Origin: Halichondria panicea
Lineage: Eukaryota > Porifera > Demospongiae > Suberitida > Halichondriidae
Assembly: GCF_963675165.1 (NCBI RefSeq)
Contig: NC_087382.1
Coordinates: 5,619,963 to 5,683,962, forward strand
DNA: 64,000 nucleotides
Direction of reading: 5' to 3'
This document shows positions 20,730 to 32,792 of the stretch, one piece after another. A program made the translations under genes and the position numbers. The notes below the pieces were generated by a model. The model made no database searches, had not been told where the DNA came from, and was given only the letters and a program-made list of their open reading frames with translations. The stretch's first letter is position 1. Each line of letters opens with the position of its first letter.

Positions 20730-23700
20730 ATGGATCTCTCTCCACCGACACAAGAGGAAGAGAAGAATGAACAGCCACAACAAGAGAGCAGTCATAGTCT
20801 GTCAGCTGAACACACAACTACTCCACCACTAATTGTGAGTACTCCACGCTCTATAAGAGAGCAACATATCACTGAAATTGCCTCTAATGATACTCTACAA
20901 CTAATTGTTAGTATCCCGAGAATACATCATCGAGCTGCAGAGTCGGAGAAAAATGTGAGTGTTCCTTATCCTCTAAAAGAAGAACGTGAACTATCCAAAC
21001 AATCTCACTCTGATATCAACTCCCCACTAGCTAGGAAACGGTTGTCTACTAGCGAAACGTTCCAACCTAGCTCCACTCTGCAGTGTCCTAGTAGTCCTTC
21101 AGATAATCCACCAGCTAAAAGGGTTCACCACGACAGCCCTCAACAATTGGCAGGTAGCTCACGTCAGTTCGAGAGTGATGATAGTGACAGCTCACAGCAA
21201 TCTGACGGTGAAAATAGTGAGATTGATGATGACACAAGCCAACAAAATTTGATAGCAACTTCTAGTCAAGTTAGCGAACAATCTTCAAACTTCAACAAAA
21301 AGTACGAAGAACTTATTACAGTCAGTTCAAAATGGTATGACTTAGGCCTTGCACTTGGCCTTGATAGCAATACTCTTGACGACATTGAAGATAACAACAG
21401 GAAAAATCAAACACGTTTAAGAGAAACCCTGAGCAAACGAAATATTATCGGAACGTTATCATGGATAGAAATTATAGAAGCTTTAAGACAACCTACTGTT
21501 GGAAAGAACACCTTGGCAGATAAATTGCAGCGAAAGTATATTCCACCAGCTAGTGACCAATTTTTAGATTTCAACAAAATATACGAAACACTTTTCGAAG
21601 CGCGTGCAAACTGGTACAACCTAGGCCTAGTTCTGGGCCTTGATACAGGTACCCTCGATAGCATAAAACACAATAATAAAGATGTTTGTGAAGGTTGTTT
21701 GAGGGAAGTCCTAAAACAACGAGACAATACCACCAAATTAACTTGGACAGAAATTATAAAAGCTTTAAGACAACCTACTGTTAGAAAACACCAGCTGGCT
21801 AATAAAATTCAGACCAAGTTTGCGCCAGAAAGTATGCCAGAATGTGTTGTGAGGTACGCCAGCTTCCTCAAACACAAATACAAGCAGATGACACCTTTTC
21901 CAGACGATTGGCCACCACCACTGAAAGAGAAGTTTTCGAAACTAGCTCTAATTGAGAGAAAGAAACAGATTCGCTTAACTCAAACTAAATACCAACCATC
22001 AATTGAATATGATTACGCTACTGGTAATGTGGACAATATTGTTGAGAGAAAAATAGCGATTACGCTTGAGCATACTTTCGAACCTTTAAGTGGCTATTCC
22101 GAAATAGCTGAACCAAACAGGTACATTGTTGTAATGGACGGAGCGCCAGGAGTAGGCAAAACCACACTCAGCAGGAAGATATGTAGTGATTGGGCACAAG
22201 GGAAGCTCATCAAGGACCACCACATTGTTATCCTCAAACCACTAAGGGAACTAAAAGGTCACACAGCTACCTCACTCAATGACATACTAAATTCTGATGA
22301 ACTTGTAGTAGAGGAAATTGTGAAGCACATAAAGAGCACGTTTGGCTCTGGAGTCATGTTCATCTTTGATGGTTTTGATGAGCTCAGCAGTAAGCAACGA
22401 GCTGATAAGAATACTCTTTTCTGGGATATTATTCGAGGGAATCGCCTACACAACTGTTCTGTGCTAGTTACTTCACGCTCATGCGCCTCAGGCCCATTAC
22501 TGGAAATCAATCGTGTCAATCGACATGTTGAAGTATTAGGATTCAAGAAAAAGGATATTGAACATTGTATTAAGCAAAACGTTACAGACAAGAGAAAAGC
22601 AGAGAAGCTAATACAGATGCTGAAAGAGAGGTTGGATATTGTCTCCCTATGCTATATCCCTCTAAACTGCAGGATTGTACTGTATGTCTACCAGCAACAA
22701 GATACCTTACCCGACACACTCACACAACTCTATGAGGTATTCATTCTGTACACAGTCAAACACTACAAGAACAAAATATTTCAAGAACGAGAGCATGAAA
22801 TTGACAATGAAGAGATAGAACATGCTAATACTATAAAGAAATTGCCACATCAAGTTATCAAATGTCTAGACTGCCTATCAGAAACTGCATTCACAGGAAT
22901 GACTCAAGACAAACTGGTCTTTAAACATACAGAAGTCACCAAAGAAAGAGGTGCTTTGTCACTGGGACTGCTAAACCTAATAAAATGTACTGGAGTATTG
23001 GAGGCTCATTATTATCAATTCCTTCATTTAACCATTCAAGAGTTTCTGGCTGCCAGACATCTCGCACTAACAAAGAGCAACAAAGACAAACTAGAGTTTA
23101 TTACGTCAAAACTTGGTGATGATACCGGTAGAATGACTTTACTCTTTCTCTCTGGACTGACTCAACTTGATTTTCTTCCCATTGAACAAGCCTTCCCAGC
23201 TTCGATATCTATAGACACTGGTGTGGAACATAAATACAAAAACAAAACAATACCTCTGCGAAAACAAGAGAGATCTCACTTTTTGTTCTTAGCCCATCTT
23301 CTATACGAAAGCCGTCAAACAACATACAACTGGCTCTTGCCCTGTCTGGTGACCAATTCACTCAACTTGTCAGGGCACAATCTCTCTCAGTTTGACTGCC
23401 TTGTCTTGGCCAACTTTCTCGCCCTAACTCCCAAAGATCACGTGTGGGATGAGATAAACTTGTCCCAATGCAGTCTTAGTATCGATGGAATAAAACTATT
23501 ACTGTCTAAGAAACATTCACAAAGAGACATTCCAGTATTGTGCCTAACCAAACACTTAGATGCTACTTCTAACGCGGTTGGTGCTGAGGATTTATTGGTG
23601 ACATTTCTTACTCAGAGAGGACGAGGGGATTTGGTTGGCAACCTCAGAACAACACTCAGTCCAAGTAAGCTGATTATAATTAGCTCACCATACTCGTGCA

Positions 23701-23753
23701 ATAAGGGATTAATTGCACTCATAACAAGCGCCGGCTACGCCTCGTGCAATTAG
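20730..23753 (+). CDS. NLR with two Death domains, truncated in the LRR region
   Basis: The start ATG at 20730 matches the N-terminus of the NLR at 6721. In order: a Ser-rich acidic N-terminus (1-190); Death domain 1 (about 193-271, SKWYDLGLALGLD); Death domain 2 (about 284-364, ANWYNLGLVLGLD); PFPDDWPPP (about 392); NACHT with P-loop GAPGVGKTT (about 471) and Walker B FIFDGFDEL (about 543). Similarity to the other NLRs runs to DIPVLCLTKHLD (about nt 23560) and then stops abruptly. The tail has an unrelated stretch, EDLLVTFLTQRGRGDLVGNL, followed by AT-rich inverted-repeat DNA that supplies the stop. A GTAAGC at about 23665 could be a splice donor, so the true last exon may be elsewhere. Without LRRs it would be a Death-Death-NACHT signalling protein or a broken gene. 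Confidence 0.85.
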   Translation: MDLSPPTQEEEKNEQPQQESSHSLSAEHTTTPPLIVSTPRSIREQHITEIASNDTLQLIVSIPRIHHRAAESEKNVSVPYPLKEERELSKQSHSDINSPLARKRLSTSETFQPSSTLQCPSSPSDNPPAKRVHHDSPQQLAGSSRQFESDDSDSSQQSDGENSEIDDDTSQQNLIATSSQVSEQSSNFNKKYEELITVSSKWYDLGLALGLDSNTLDDIEDNNRKNQTRLRETLSKRNIIGTLSWIEIIEALRQPTVGKNTLADKLQRKYIPPASDQFLDFNKIYETLFEARANWYNLGLVLGLDTGTLDSIKHNNKDVCEGCLREVLKQRDNTTKLTWTEIIKALRQPTVRKHQLANKIQTKFAPESMPECVVRYASFLKHKYKQMTPFPDDWPPPLKEKFSKLALIERKKQIRLTQTKYQPSIEYDYATGNVDNIVERKIAITLEHTFEPLSGYSEIAEPNRYIVVMDGAPGVGKTTLSRKICSDWAQGKLIKDHHIVILKPLRELKGHTATSLNDILNSDELVVEEIVKHIKSTFGSGVMFIFDGFDELSSKQRADKNTLFWDIIRGNRLHNCSVLVTSRSCASGPLLEINRVNRHVEVLGFKKKDIEHCIKQNVTDKRKAEKLIQMLKERLDIVSLCYIPLNCRIVLYVYQQQDTLPDTLTQLYEVFILYTVKHYKNKIFQEREHEIDNEEIEHANTIKKLPHQVIKCLDCLSETAFTGMTQDKLVFKHTEVTKERGALSLGLLNLIKCTGVLEAHYYQFLHLTIQEFLAARHLALTKSNKDKLEFITSKLGDDTGRMTLLFLSGLTQLDFLPIEQAFPASISIDTGVEHKYKNKTIPLRKQERSHFLFLAHLLYESRQTTYNWLLPCLVTNSLNLSGHNLSQFDCLVLANFLALTPKDHVWDEINLSQCSLSIDGIKLLLSKKHSQRDIPVLCLTKHLDATSNAVGAEDLLVTFLTQRGRGDLVGNLRTTLSPSKLIIISSPYSCNKGLIALITSAGYASCN

Positions 23754-24010
23754 TAGCCTTGTTAATTATTTGTGCTATTAGTCCCATGTTGCACTCTTAG
23801 CCTACTATTGATTTCTAATCGTATGATGAAGTTCTCTGCAGTTTTTATTAACATTTTCGGCAACGTCCGTTATCTGAAAACACCCCGTTGTCATTGACAG
23901 CGTGTTGACAGATAATTGCATGACGTGCAATTACTGGACCGGATGTGATACGGGATTAATTGCTGTACACTCTCTATATAGTCACTAATAGCACACTGTA
24001 CGATTATGTG
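23670..24010. repeat. Inverted-repeat-rich element at the NLR 3' break
   Basis: Several copies of GATTAATTGCAC / GTGCAATTA motifs in both orientations surround GCCGGCTACGCCTCGTGCAA. A related piece, GGTTACGCCTCGTGCAATTA, lies at about 34883. This element begins where NLR similarity ends, so it may mark the rearrangement that removed the LRRs. Confidence 0.5.
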
Positions 24011-24360
24011 CCGCTTGTTGCATTTTGAGTGGGCAGATCAAAGGAAACACTGTGCCAATATCTGCCATATGGCACAGGTCAAGCCTTGAACTGTGCCACT
24101 ATCTAGATACTGGCATAGTATGGCTGAAGTTACCTAAAGCCCACCCTCCACCCAGTAACCTGAAACGGTCCCTTTTGTAGTATAACACTGTTAAACAGAT
24201 TCAGTGGTAGGCAGAAAACGTTTTTCATGCGTCTGGAGCACACCACAGCCACCACAAGTAGTTGAAACTAGTTGTCCTATAAAAGGAGTGTGATGTGTAC
24301 ACAGAAAGGAATGCACAAGGAATGCAACAAATCAGTTGTTACACAGCTCAATCGTGCGCA

Positions 24361-24447
24361 CATGGGATATATTGGCTCAGTAGTGCCTTTGCCCTCGAGG
24401 CCTGCGGCCCTCGGGCCTAAGTCACTACTGAGCCAATATATCCCATG
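24361..24447. repeat. Perfect hairpin, 25-bp stem
   Basis: CATGGGATATATTGGCTCAG continues to TAGTG and is mirrored exactly at 24423-24447. The loop is GC-rich and itself partly palindromic (CCTCGAGGCCTGCGGCCCTCG). Confidence 0.9.
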
Positions 24448-25961
24448 TGGCACTCGTGCATGTGTCACAACTATAACATAGAATTATAATAGTGAGCATC
24501 CCACAATAATAATAACGAAAGATAATTAACCTCGTGTTCATTTCATACAATAGAGATGTTCACGTGAACAGGCATTGGCCTCGATACCAGGCCACACTTC
24601 CTCTGAATGTGGGCCTAGTGTCGAGACTATCGACTGTTTGCCCATGCACCACTTAATCCCCAGGAACTGGGCACTTTGGATAACATCATACAATTATACT
24701 CAGTAAAACAATGACGTCACAATGAACGGAAGCAGATTGAAGGAATTAGATAAAAGTTTGATTGTATAGGTTTCTAGCCCATCCTATCTCTAATAGCTAC
24801 CCATAGCCTGCTACACTAATAAAATACTCACAGCCTGCAACATTAATTATGGATGACAATAATCTAAACGGAGTGAAAGCTGACACTAGCCTATGGACAG
24901 GCCATGCCCATCTGATACTAACCTCTTCCTCTAATACCATATATTTACTTTATTAAACGCCTGGACGTTCATTTCCTAGCAACATCTGTAGAGGGGGAGA
25001 AGGGGGTGTTTAAACGAGATGGGCGCTTATTATTGGCGGTCTTTGTTATGACTCTTGCAGAAGAGCAGCAGTTATTATTTGCTGCCACCAGCTCTCAAGC
25101 TTAAATCTTGAGTCGTACGAGTGGTGTTTCTCCCTCTGTGTCAGTATCTCTCTCTTTGCCATCATCTATTATTCTGATAATTATATCATCCGGGATGCAT
25201 ACCGATTCAAAGCACCACCCACCACCCTATTAGTTTATTGAGAAACTGGGGTGCATATTATAACACCAACACTTTGCCTTTATAATTACTAAACTTGCAT
25301 GGTATCACCAGCCTTGCTAGTTGTTTCAGTTGTATTACTCAGCTTAATTATATATAGGACCATTTTTTCTCCAGCCATATAACTGTTTGAGTATAATTAT
25401 AATTATAAACTTGCCACTTTTTTTTATAAAGCTTGCAAGTCAGCCCTATACAGTATTAATAGACTCTTGCTATTCCGGCTATCTGAGATATTTGATATAC
25501 CGGCCATTTTTTTTGGCACGGATGCTATAAGCTAGATGTTTAATGCACAAAACTCCCCCTGTAATGCGGCCACTCGCTATTCTATATACTGGCCAGTGTC
25601 CCAGGCCGATCTCTAATTGAACGCTAGGTTGACTCCTAGGCCTGGTACTGATTGTATCTGGGCGTGGTTGGAATTCGCTCAAACGGAAAAAAAAAGTTTA
25701 AATGTACGTTTATTATGGCCGGATATTACGTTTTGGGTGTGGTTTGGCAAACAAAATTGGATTACTCTTAAATAGATCTATATAGAGAGCAGAATGATTC
25801 ATTATCCCTCAAGGCAGAACCGTAAAATTAGTCATTATAGATTCGAGGTAAAAATTTTCTGAAATGCAGCCACCTCGCTAGAATGATCGGAATAACGAGA
25901 GTCTACTGTAATTTTGCTCTAGCTAAGTAGAGTGTGTATAGTAAGTATTTTAATACTGCAG
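24448..25961. other. Spacer upstream of the Roc-COR gene
   Basis: I could not find the first exon(s) of the Roc-COR gene here, although the acceptor at 25961 needs an upstream exon ending in phase 1. A partial palindrome GGCCTCGATACCAGGCC lies near 24579. A DNA-transposon-like element fills 25449-25910. Otherwise AT-rich. Confidence 0.5.
25449..25910. mobile_element. Non-autonomous DNA element, TACAGT...AGACTC ends
   Basis: The left end is TACAGTATTAATAGACTCTT then GCTATTCCGG. The right end in reverse is TACAGTAGACTCTCGTTATT then CCGATC. The left arm has a 5-base insertion. TA boundaries and CAGT starts are typical of the Tc1/mariner-pogo group; that class is an inference. No transposase is encoded. 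Confidence 0.7.
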
Positions 25962-28900
25962 GATCACCATTTATCATTTCAATTCAACCCAATGATGTTT
26001 GCTGTAAACCTGGGGAGGAAGTTGAGTTTACGATATCGACAGCACCATCTGCAACTACCTATCAGTGGTATTTTAAAAATCAAGCAATATCATTTCCTGA
26101 CTATGAAGGACAAACATCTGAACGCCTCCTGATATCAAAATTCTTTCCTAAGCATAAAGGTGCTTACTGGTGTGTTGCTGGAGATGGATCAGGCACACAG
26201 ATCACCTCACGTCATGCAGTACTCACTGCAGGTAACTTGTCTGCTCAGTTATAATATTATACTTGCAATCGTCATGTAAAGCATAATTATACATGTATGA
26301 TGTCAGTGTATCCTCGTTGAATAGTTTTTTACTGTTTTTCACAGATGGAGAAAAAATTGAAAAGCAAGAATTGAAATTTATAGGGAAAATTCTGGAAAAA
26401 TCTGCAATTGACTTTGGAAAGTACGGACTCAATGGCGAGAGGGATGTTACTTACAAAGAGATGGAGTTTGTAATGAATTTAAATCCAAGGACACAAGTGT
26501 TGTCCATCAACCTAAAGCAGGAAATCACATCAAGTAAGAATTAAATTTTCAGCTAGTGTGACTAAGACTAGTGGGAATATGTTCATTATACCAAAAGAGT
26601 GTGACTGATTTTATGAGTGTAGTAAATGTCCCTGTGAATAATTTCTACTATTGTACAGGACTGAAAGAGGAGCAACTCTATGCCAAAGCCATAAAAGATA
26701 AGGTCTCCCTTACCTACACCAAAATTCTTGCCCTGGGCCCTGGCCAGGTTGGAAAGTCTACTTTTCTTCGTAGATTGTTAGGAATTATGGAAGGAAACAT
26801 CCTAACATCTTCTCCAGAAACACAGCCTCTATCTAGTACAGGTATTTCGGAGATGAGAGAAGCCTGTATACAGTATACAAGAGTAACTGGTGCTATAAAT
26901 AATAAAAGAAAGTGGTGTGTTTTGCAACATGAGCTACACAATCAACTAAGTGGCTTAATGTCTTTAATAGTTAAGCAATATCAGCAAGGCCCACGCCATG
27001 AAACTACCGAAACTATTCAATCACATAAAAATAATAGGCAAACAGCAAGCACGATTGAAACTGCAGTTAAAGCATCACTGGTTGATGATCCTGATCTTCA
27101 AGTAAGCAATGACGATCAAGCATATGCATTATCCCCTAGTAATAAGAGCACAGGAATTCAAACTTTGGAATCTTTGCCAGTTACTATTCAAGAGCCAATT
27201 GCTACCAGACAGAGTGCATTGATAGATATTGATAAATCAATCAGAGAATTTGAAGAACTAAAACGTGAATGCAGTCATAGACTAGATACAATGGAATTTG
27301 AAATGCTATTTAATGTAGCTGATGTTGGTGGCCAACCAGCATTTCTAGAAATGCTACCATCCTTAACTATAGGACCAGCTCTATACCTTGTATTTATGAA
27401 TCTTAAGCAAGAGCTAGGTTCAAGATATCCTGTGCCGTTTAAATGCAAGGATCGAACAACAAATATTTGTAAAAATTACTCTTATACTTCTGAAGAAGTA
27501 TTATTTTCTGCACTTTCAAGCATAGCTTGCTTTGGACACCCAGATGAGCAAGTGGAAACGTACGTTCAGAAACCAGAATCAGGTGACAAAGAGCGGAAAG
27601 ATTCTCTTGCGGTGCTTGTGGGAACGTTTCTTGACGAAGTTAATGACAAAGATATAGATTTATCTAACGAGCAGATAATGAAACGACTTGAAGACACAGC
27701 ATTTTATAAAGAAGGACTCATTCTCAGCAATAGCTTCAGTTTATTAGTTAACAACATGAGTGCCGATGACAGTGAAATAGATAATCACAGAAAGAAGCTA
27801 GAAGGAATACTCACTGCAAAATTTCGAAAGTATCAAATTCCAGCGCAATGGTTAATGCTCAGCATCTGTCTTAAGCTTCTTGCTGGAAATCAAAACAAGT
27901 ATCATGTTTCCTTTCAGAATTGTGCCAAGTTGGGAAAGCATTTCGACATGGACGAAAACATGGTAAGCGTCGCCTTGCAATTTCTCCACAAATACATTGG
28001 GCTTGTTATGTATTTTCCTCATCACGAAAACCTTAAGAAAATCGTAATATGTGATCCCCAAGTAGTATTTTCAACTATCAGTGAACTAATCTTTAATGTT
28101 TACGATCACAACAAGCTTCAAGTTAGTGAAGCACAGTATGACCGCTTTGTCGAAACTGGTTGCTTTTCCCCTCAAGATGTCACTCTAATAAATAATACAG
28201 ATCTACCAATCAAAAAAGATAAGAAGGAACTTCTTTCTATTACCACTTTAGTTGATCTACTAGCGTACCTAAACATTGCTGCTAAAGTTCCTGTATCTTC
28301 TGGTAAGGAAGAAGTATTGTACTTTCTACCTGCGGTTCTTCAAACTGCCGAAACAGATGTTGTTAAAAGAAGCCAGAAAAGAGAAAATGATGAATTGCTT
28401 CCAGAACCAATCTGCATTCGATTCAAAACGGGGTATATACCTCTAGGATTTGTGTGTGCTTTAGTTGCAAATCTTACCGTTGAAAAAGAATTCAATCTAC
28501 TAGTAAAGGATGAAAGCAACAAGCTCTATAAGAATATGATTCAATTTCGATTCCGGGGTATATTCAATGTCACTGTAGTTTCTTTGTCACGGTATTGTGA
28601 GTTTCGTGTCACTAGGCAGCTCCTAGATAATGATGTCACTCAGTTTTGGAATGAGGACAGTTGTCCTCGTATTATGGAAAATGTACGTAGAGTTTCCAAT
28701 AAGGTTATTCACTCTTTGCAGCATGGCTTACGTTCAGTAGCTAAGGACTCCATAATCTATGAATTTGCTTTCCATTGCCCAAGACACTCGAACGCAGACT
28801 TTGGACAGGAACCTCTCGCTGAACTTGTTTATGACTATTCTGATCAACAGATTGACAAAATTATTCCGGATAAGGCTATATGCACAAAATGTAAAACTGC

Positions 28901-29273
28901 TATTCATCCACTAACTCCTGAAATGATGTTTTGGTTTGGTAAGGTAAGTTAAAATGCATATCCAATAGTGTCAGTAAATAATTTCAATCCTATGTTTTAC
29001 AGAAACCAAGCACTCCTCTAAAAATTTACGAACAAACTTCTTTGACAAGAATATCCTAAGCATACGTGCTGATGGAGTACAACCGCTAACATATGAATGG
29101 CTTTTAGGTGGGATAAAGGTCTGTGATGGTGACGATCAAGACTATGAGGGCTATGCAACAAATGAACTTACCATTAAGGACAACGATTTATTGTCGGAAG
29201 GTGTTTTCAAATGCCTAGTGAAAGATAAATTTGGCAAGTGTGTTGAATCTGATGAGCTTGGTAAGCATTAATG

Positions 29274-29345
<72 letters not shown>

Positions 29346-30972
29346 TGCGCGTGCGTGCATGCGTGCGTGACAATAATTATAATGATTCATGTTTTGAACA
29401 GATCTCTTCGAAGATAAGCTCAGAAGAACTTGGAAATTAAAACAATCAGAAATCAATATATTAAAGAGTGAGTAAGCATAAACTTAATGTGTATATTCAA
29501 TTCTTGACTATTTCTTTCATAATTGTATAAAGAAAATGGATTTACAAGTATTAGAGAACTGAAACATCTCCAGCTTGACATGCTGGACTTTAACATGGGT
29601 GAGAAGGAAAGGATGAAACCACTCCTTGCTTCTGTTCAGACAAAATCTGACAGTTATTCAGGTACACATAATATAGGATGTTCGATGAGTGTTACACTAT
29701 ATACCGTATAGCGGGTAATTTTCGTGGGGTAAAATATTCGTTATTTTCGTGGGCAGGCTGACCTCCACGAAATTTTATCGTAGGCGTGGCTATCTGAACG
29801 TAGGAATGCCGTGCAGCCACGAGACTAAACGAAATTTTTACTCACGAAAACTACCGTTTCTCGAGTTGAACCAATTTTTTACCCCACGAAACTTACCCGC
29901 TATACGGTATACATGCATGCGTGAGCTGAAAGCCTTAAATTATGTCTCATGCTCGGTAATTAAGTATAATTAGTTATCAGTTAGTTACTGTTGTCATTGT
30001 ACTATTGTGTGTGTGCATGCATTTATGTACAACCAATAATATCGCTTGTTCTAAGCTCCTGAAAATTCCTCTGCGGGGAAAAAGCGAAGACTCAACTATT
30101 ACGAAATGCTATGATGTGAAGACGTCTTGATTGTTTGTACAAACTGTAAAATGCACTGTTGTTCACTGATCACTCGTATTAATAGATGTGTTGTCATCAG
30201 AAAGGCTCCAATACTCAGCAGCTCCAGTCCAAACAGTAGGAACTCAAATATCATTATCAGCTAGTGATGACAGTCAAGTCCGCACTAGAATAGGTAAATA
30301 TCGTACTGATCAAAATTAATAACCTATATAAATATACATTATGATTTTTCATGCGCAACAATTTAATACTATAATTATATAGGACTACCTGATGCTAATC
30401 AAATCACTCTTCCAAAACTAATAAAGCAATACAGCCTGACTAACGAGCAACTTGACAGTAAAATAAAGATCACTGATACTCCTAAAATGGCCTTACATTT
30501 CGATTTTGTGGAAATGTATTCAACTGCAATGGGACTACCTCCTGCTGAACAAGCTGATGTGAATATGTTGTACCATAGAGAAGGAAATCAAGCAGCCATG
30601 ATGAAGTGCTTAAAAGTCTGGAAACAACACGATCCTTCACGAGCAACTTACAGAGCTCTACTGGATATCGCACTAAGTTTGGGGAAAGGAGACACAGCTG
30701 GTAAAATATGTCAGCAATTGACCCAATGTAAGTACATGTGTATCTATCAGTGCCCCTCTCCCTTTTCCTCTTCCCTCTACAAAGCAACTATTGTACAAAA
30801 ATTTGACTCGTATTACTGAAATATCACCGGAGAAGCCTACAAAAATTCGTAATAGTGTATAAATTATAATTATAGCTAGCAGTGCACTGTTAATTTTGAC
30901 AACCTGTAATTATAGTTATCAAAATTATCTGTTGTTCGTTGTTTCTATTGTGCAGATTGTACACTAGATTGA
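25962..30972 (+). CDS. Ig-Roc-COR-Ig-(SAM-like)-Death protein, 5' end not found
   Basis: Exons: 25962-26231, 26345-26533, 26659-28938, 29003-29265, 29402-29467, 29533-29661, 30186-30293, 30383-30727 and 30956-30972 (stop). Every junction is phase 1, so the modules could be shuffled freely. Exon 1 is an Ig domain (YQWYF, then GAYWCVA). The large exon has a Roc GTPase (P-loop GPGQVGKST, switch-like DVGGQPAFLEMLPS) and a COR region (IGLVMYFP, CIRFKTGYIPLGFVCALV). The next exon is a second Ig-like domain (LTYEWLLGG, GVFKCLVKD). The exon at 29533 looks like the end of a SAM domain. Exon 30383 is a Death domain (STAMGLPPAEQAD, ATYRALLDIALSLGKGDTAG). Roco-family proteins are GTP-dependent scaffolds or kinases; no kinase is present. 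A Death-mediated signalling role is an inference. AATAAA occurs at 31229. Confidence 0.85.
29275..29370. repeat. (GT)n microsatellite in an intron
   Basis: An almost pure GT run changes into GCGT repeats. It lies between the second Ig exon and the 29402 exon, close to the splice donor at 29266. Length changes here could affect splicing. Confidence 0.95.
29702..29909. mobile_element. MITE, TACCGTATAGCGGGTAA family, copy 2
   Basis: About 208 bp. It is the reverse-orientation relative of 15167-15368, with better-preserved terminal inverted repeats (both ends TACCGTATAGCGGGTAA). It sits in an intron of the Roc-COR gene, between the SAM-like exon and the exon at 30186. TA flanks both ends. Confidence 0.9.
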
Positions 30973-31629
30973 TGAATTGATTACACAGTATCGGACTATA
31001 CAGAACACTATTAGTAGATATAATTATAATTGACATGTAATCGTGTGCTTCATTTTAAATTAGTAGTTGACTATACATATATAATTATATAGCTATCCAT
31101 TTATAGTACTAGATTTCAGAAATGTCTGATAGGAACGTTGACATTGATTTAATTTATAAAATAGATACACATTTTTAGTAGTTTTAATACCAAAAAGGTT
31201 TCGAACTGTATGCAGAACACTCAGAGAGAATAAAATAATTGATAGGTATATTTTCTGAATCATGTAATTTTATTTTGCTGTATCATTATGACTATTCAGT
31301 TTGAGAAAGTTATGAGGAGATTCTTTCTATAATTAAATGACTCGTACCTACAAAAGTTAATTTACTAAACAACTGCATGGTTTAATGGCCAGCATCTCAA
31401 TTGGTTGTGGAATTTTTGGTTTCTCGATATTTTTGGTTTGCAACCATCGCACCACCATATTTTTCTGACCAATAGCTGTCGACCGTTTCTGTAGTTTTGT
31501 GGTCCTTCGATTTTTCGGCTTTGGACAATATAAATTAATCGTCGAAATTTAATCAATCCTTTAGAGCTAGAGCTGGTTGTTATACTCTTTGGTGAAAGCA
31601 ACCAGCTCTAAAAGACTGATTAAATTTCA

Positions 31630-31935
31630 ATTTCGGTATGTCACTGTAATTTCTTTGTCACGGTATTGTGAGTTCCGTGTCTCTATAGGCAGCTCCCAGA
31701 TATAATTGTAGTGATGTCATTCAGTGAAATAGTTGTCCTCTCATGTAAAATGCACGTACAGTCTCTAACAAGTGTATGCATGTATTCAATCTATGCAGCA
31801 TGGCTTGCGTTCAGTAGCTAAGGATTTCAAATTGCTTTCCATTGCCCAAGACACTCGGATACAGACTTCAGAACAGAATCTCTTGCTGAATAACTATTCC
31901 GATTACCAAAAATATTTCGAATAAGGCTATAATTA
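31630..31935 (+). pseudogene. Decayed copy of the COR end of the Roc-COR gene
   Basis: The sequence follows 28565-28875 closely (for example CTTTGTCACGGTATTGTGAG and GCAGCATGGCTTGCGTTCAG) but with frameshifts, stops and deletions. Confidence 0.85.
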
Positions 31936-32792
31936 TGCTCTTGATAGGTTTGATAATAATAATTATTGCTTTTTAATAAGTGCTGACATCAGCGTTTTAC
32001 ATTCAAATTGCACAGGAAGCGACTCATCACCGACTGTGCAGATATTTTTCCATATTGCACACCCGGAAGTATTATTGCACACTTGTTATTGCACACTAGG
32101 AAGTGATTATTATTTGGAATAAAACGTTTTCAGCAGTGAGAGAACAAGAAAAACATAGTTTACACACTTATAATCATGCATTGCAATGTTTATCAGTCTC
32201 TTTTCTTGTTTTCTGATGCTCTGTATCACTTCTGTGCTCTTTTTGCAGTGAAGCTGAGGGTCAGGAGGTTGTCAGTATTCATATTTAATGCATCAAACAG
32301 GCATCAGTGTTGGGAGTGGGTACTTTGAGCGGAGTATTGCACATGTAGAAGTGTACTGCACCACCATATAAGCCTGTTCAGGCTTGTATAAAGTCGTTTT
32401 GGCTTCAAAAACGGTTGTCACACTTTTCTTCAGTTATAGCGGTGCATGTTTCCTCTTCTGATACACTGGAGCCACTGGAGCATGATAGAAAGCAAGCACA
32501 TGCTGTTTATCCTTCAGAACTATCCATTTTCAAAACGGGTTGCTGGTTGTCAACGTTTTTCTGTCTTTTTTTCTTGTCTGTTCTCTACAAAATCTTTAAG
32601 TAGCCTTCTGCAAGCTCTCTTGGTGTTCTAGAGTCTTATTTCTTTGTCTTTCTAGCTGTTTTCTTTCTCTTAAACTCGTCTTCAATTGGGAGAACTCAAT
32701 TTTGTTGCTACGCATTCTTCTGGTTGATAAAGCAACCGCATGTTGCGCATGCGCAGATTCAACCTGCATTTTGGTTGCCAAGCAATAAATGC

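Noticed and set aside
28939-28956. End of the Roc-COR exon as a stop at WFGKVS
   Set aside because: Using the donor TTTG|GTAAGG instead joins in frame to a clear Ig-like exon and keeps the phase-1 pattern of all other introns.
29231-29456. Open frames across the GT run
   Set aside because: Translations of a microsatellite; the region is an intron with good splice sites on both sides.
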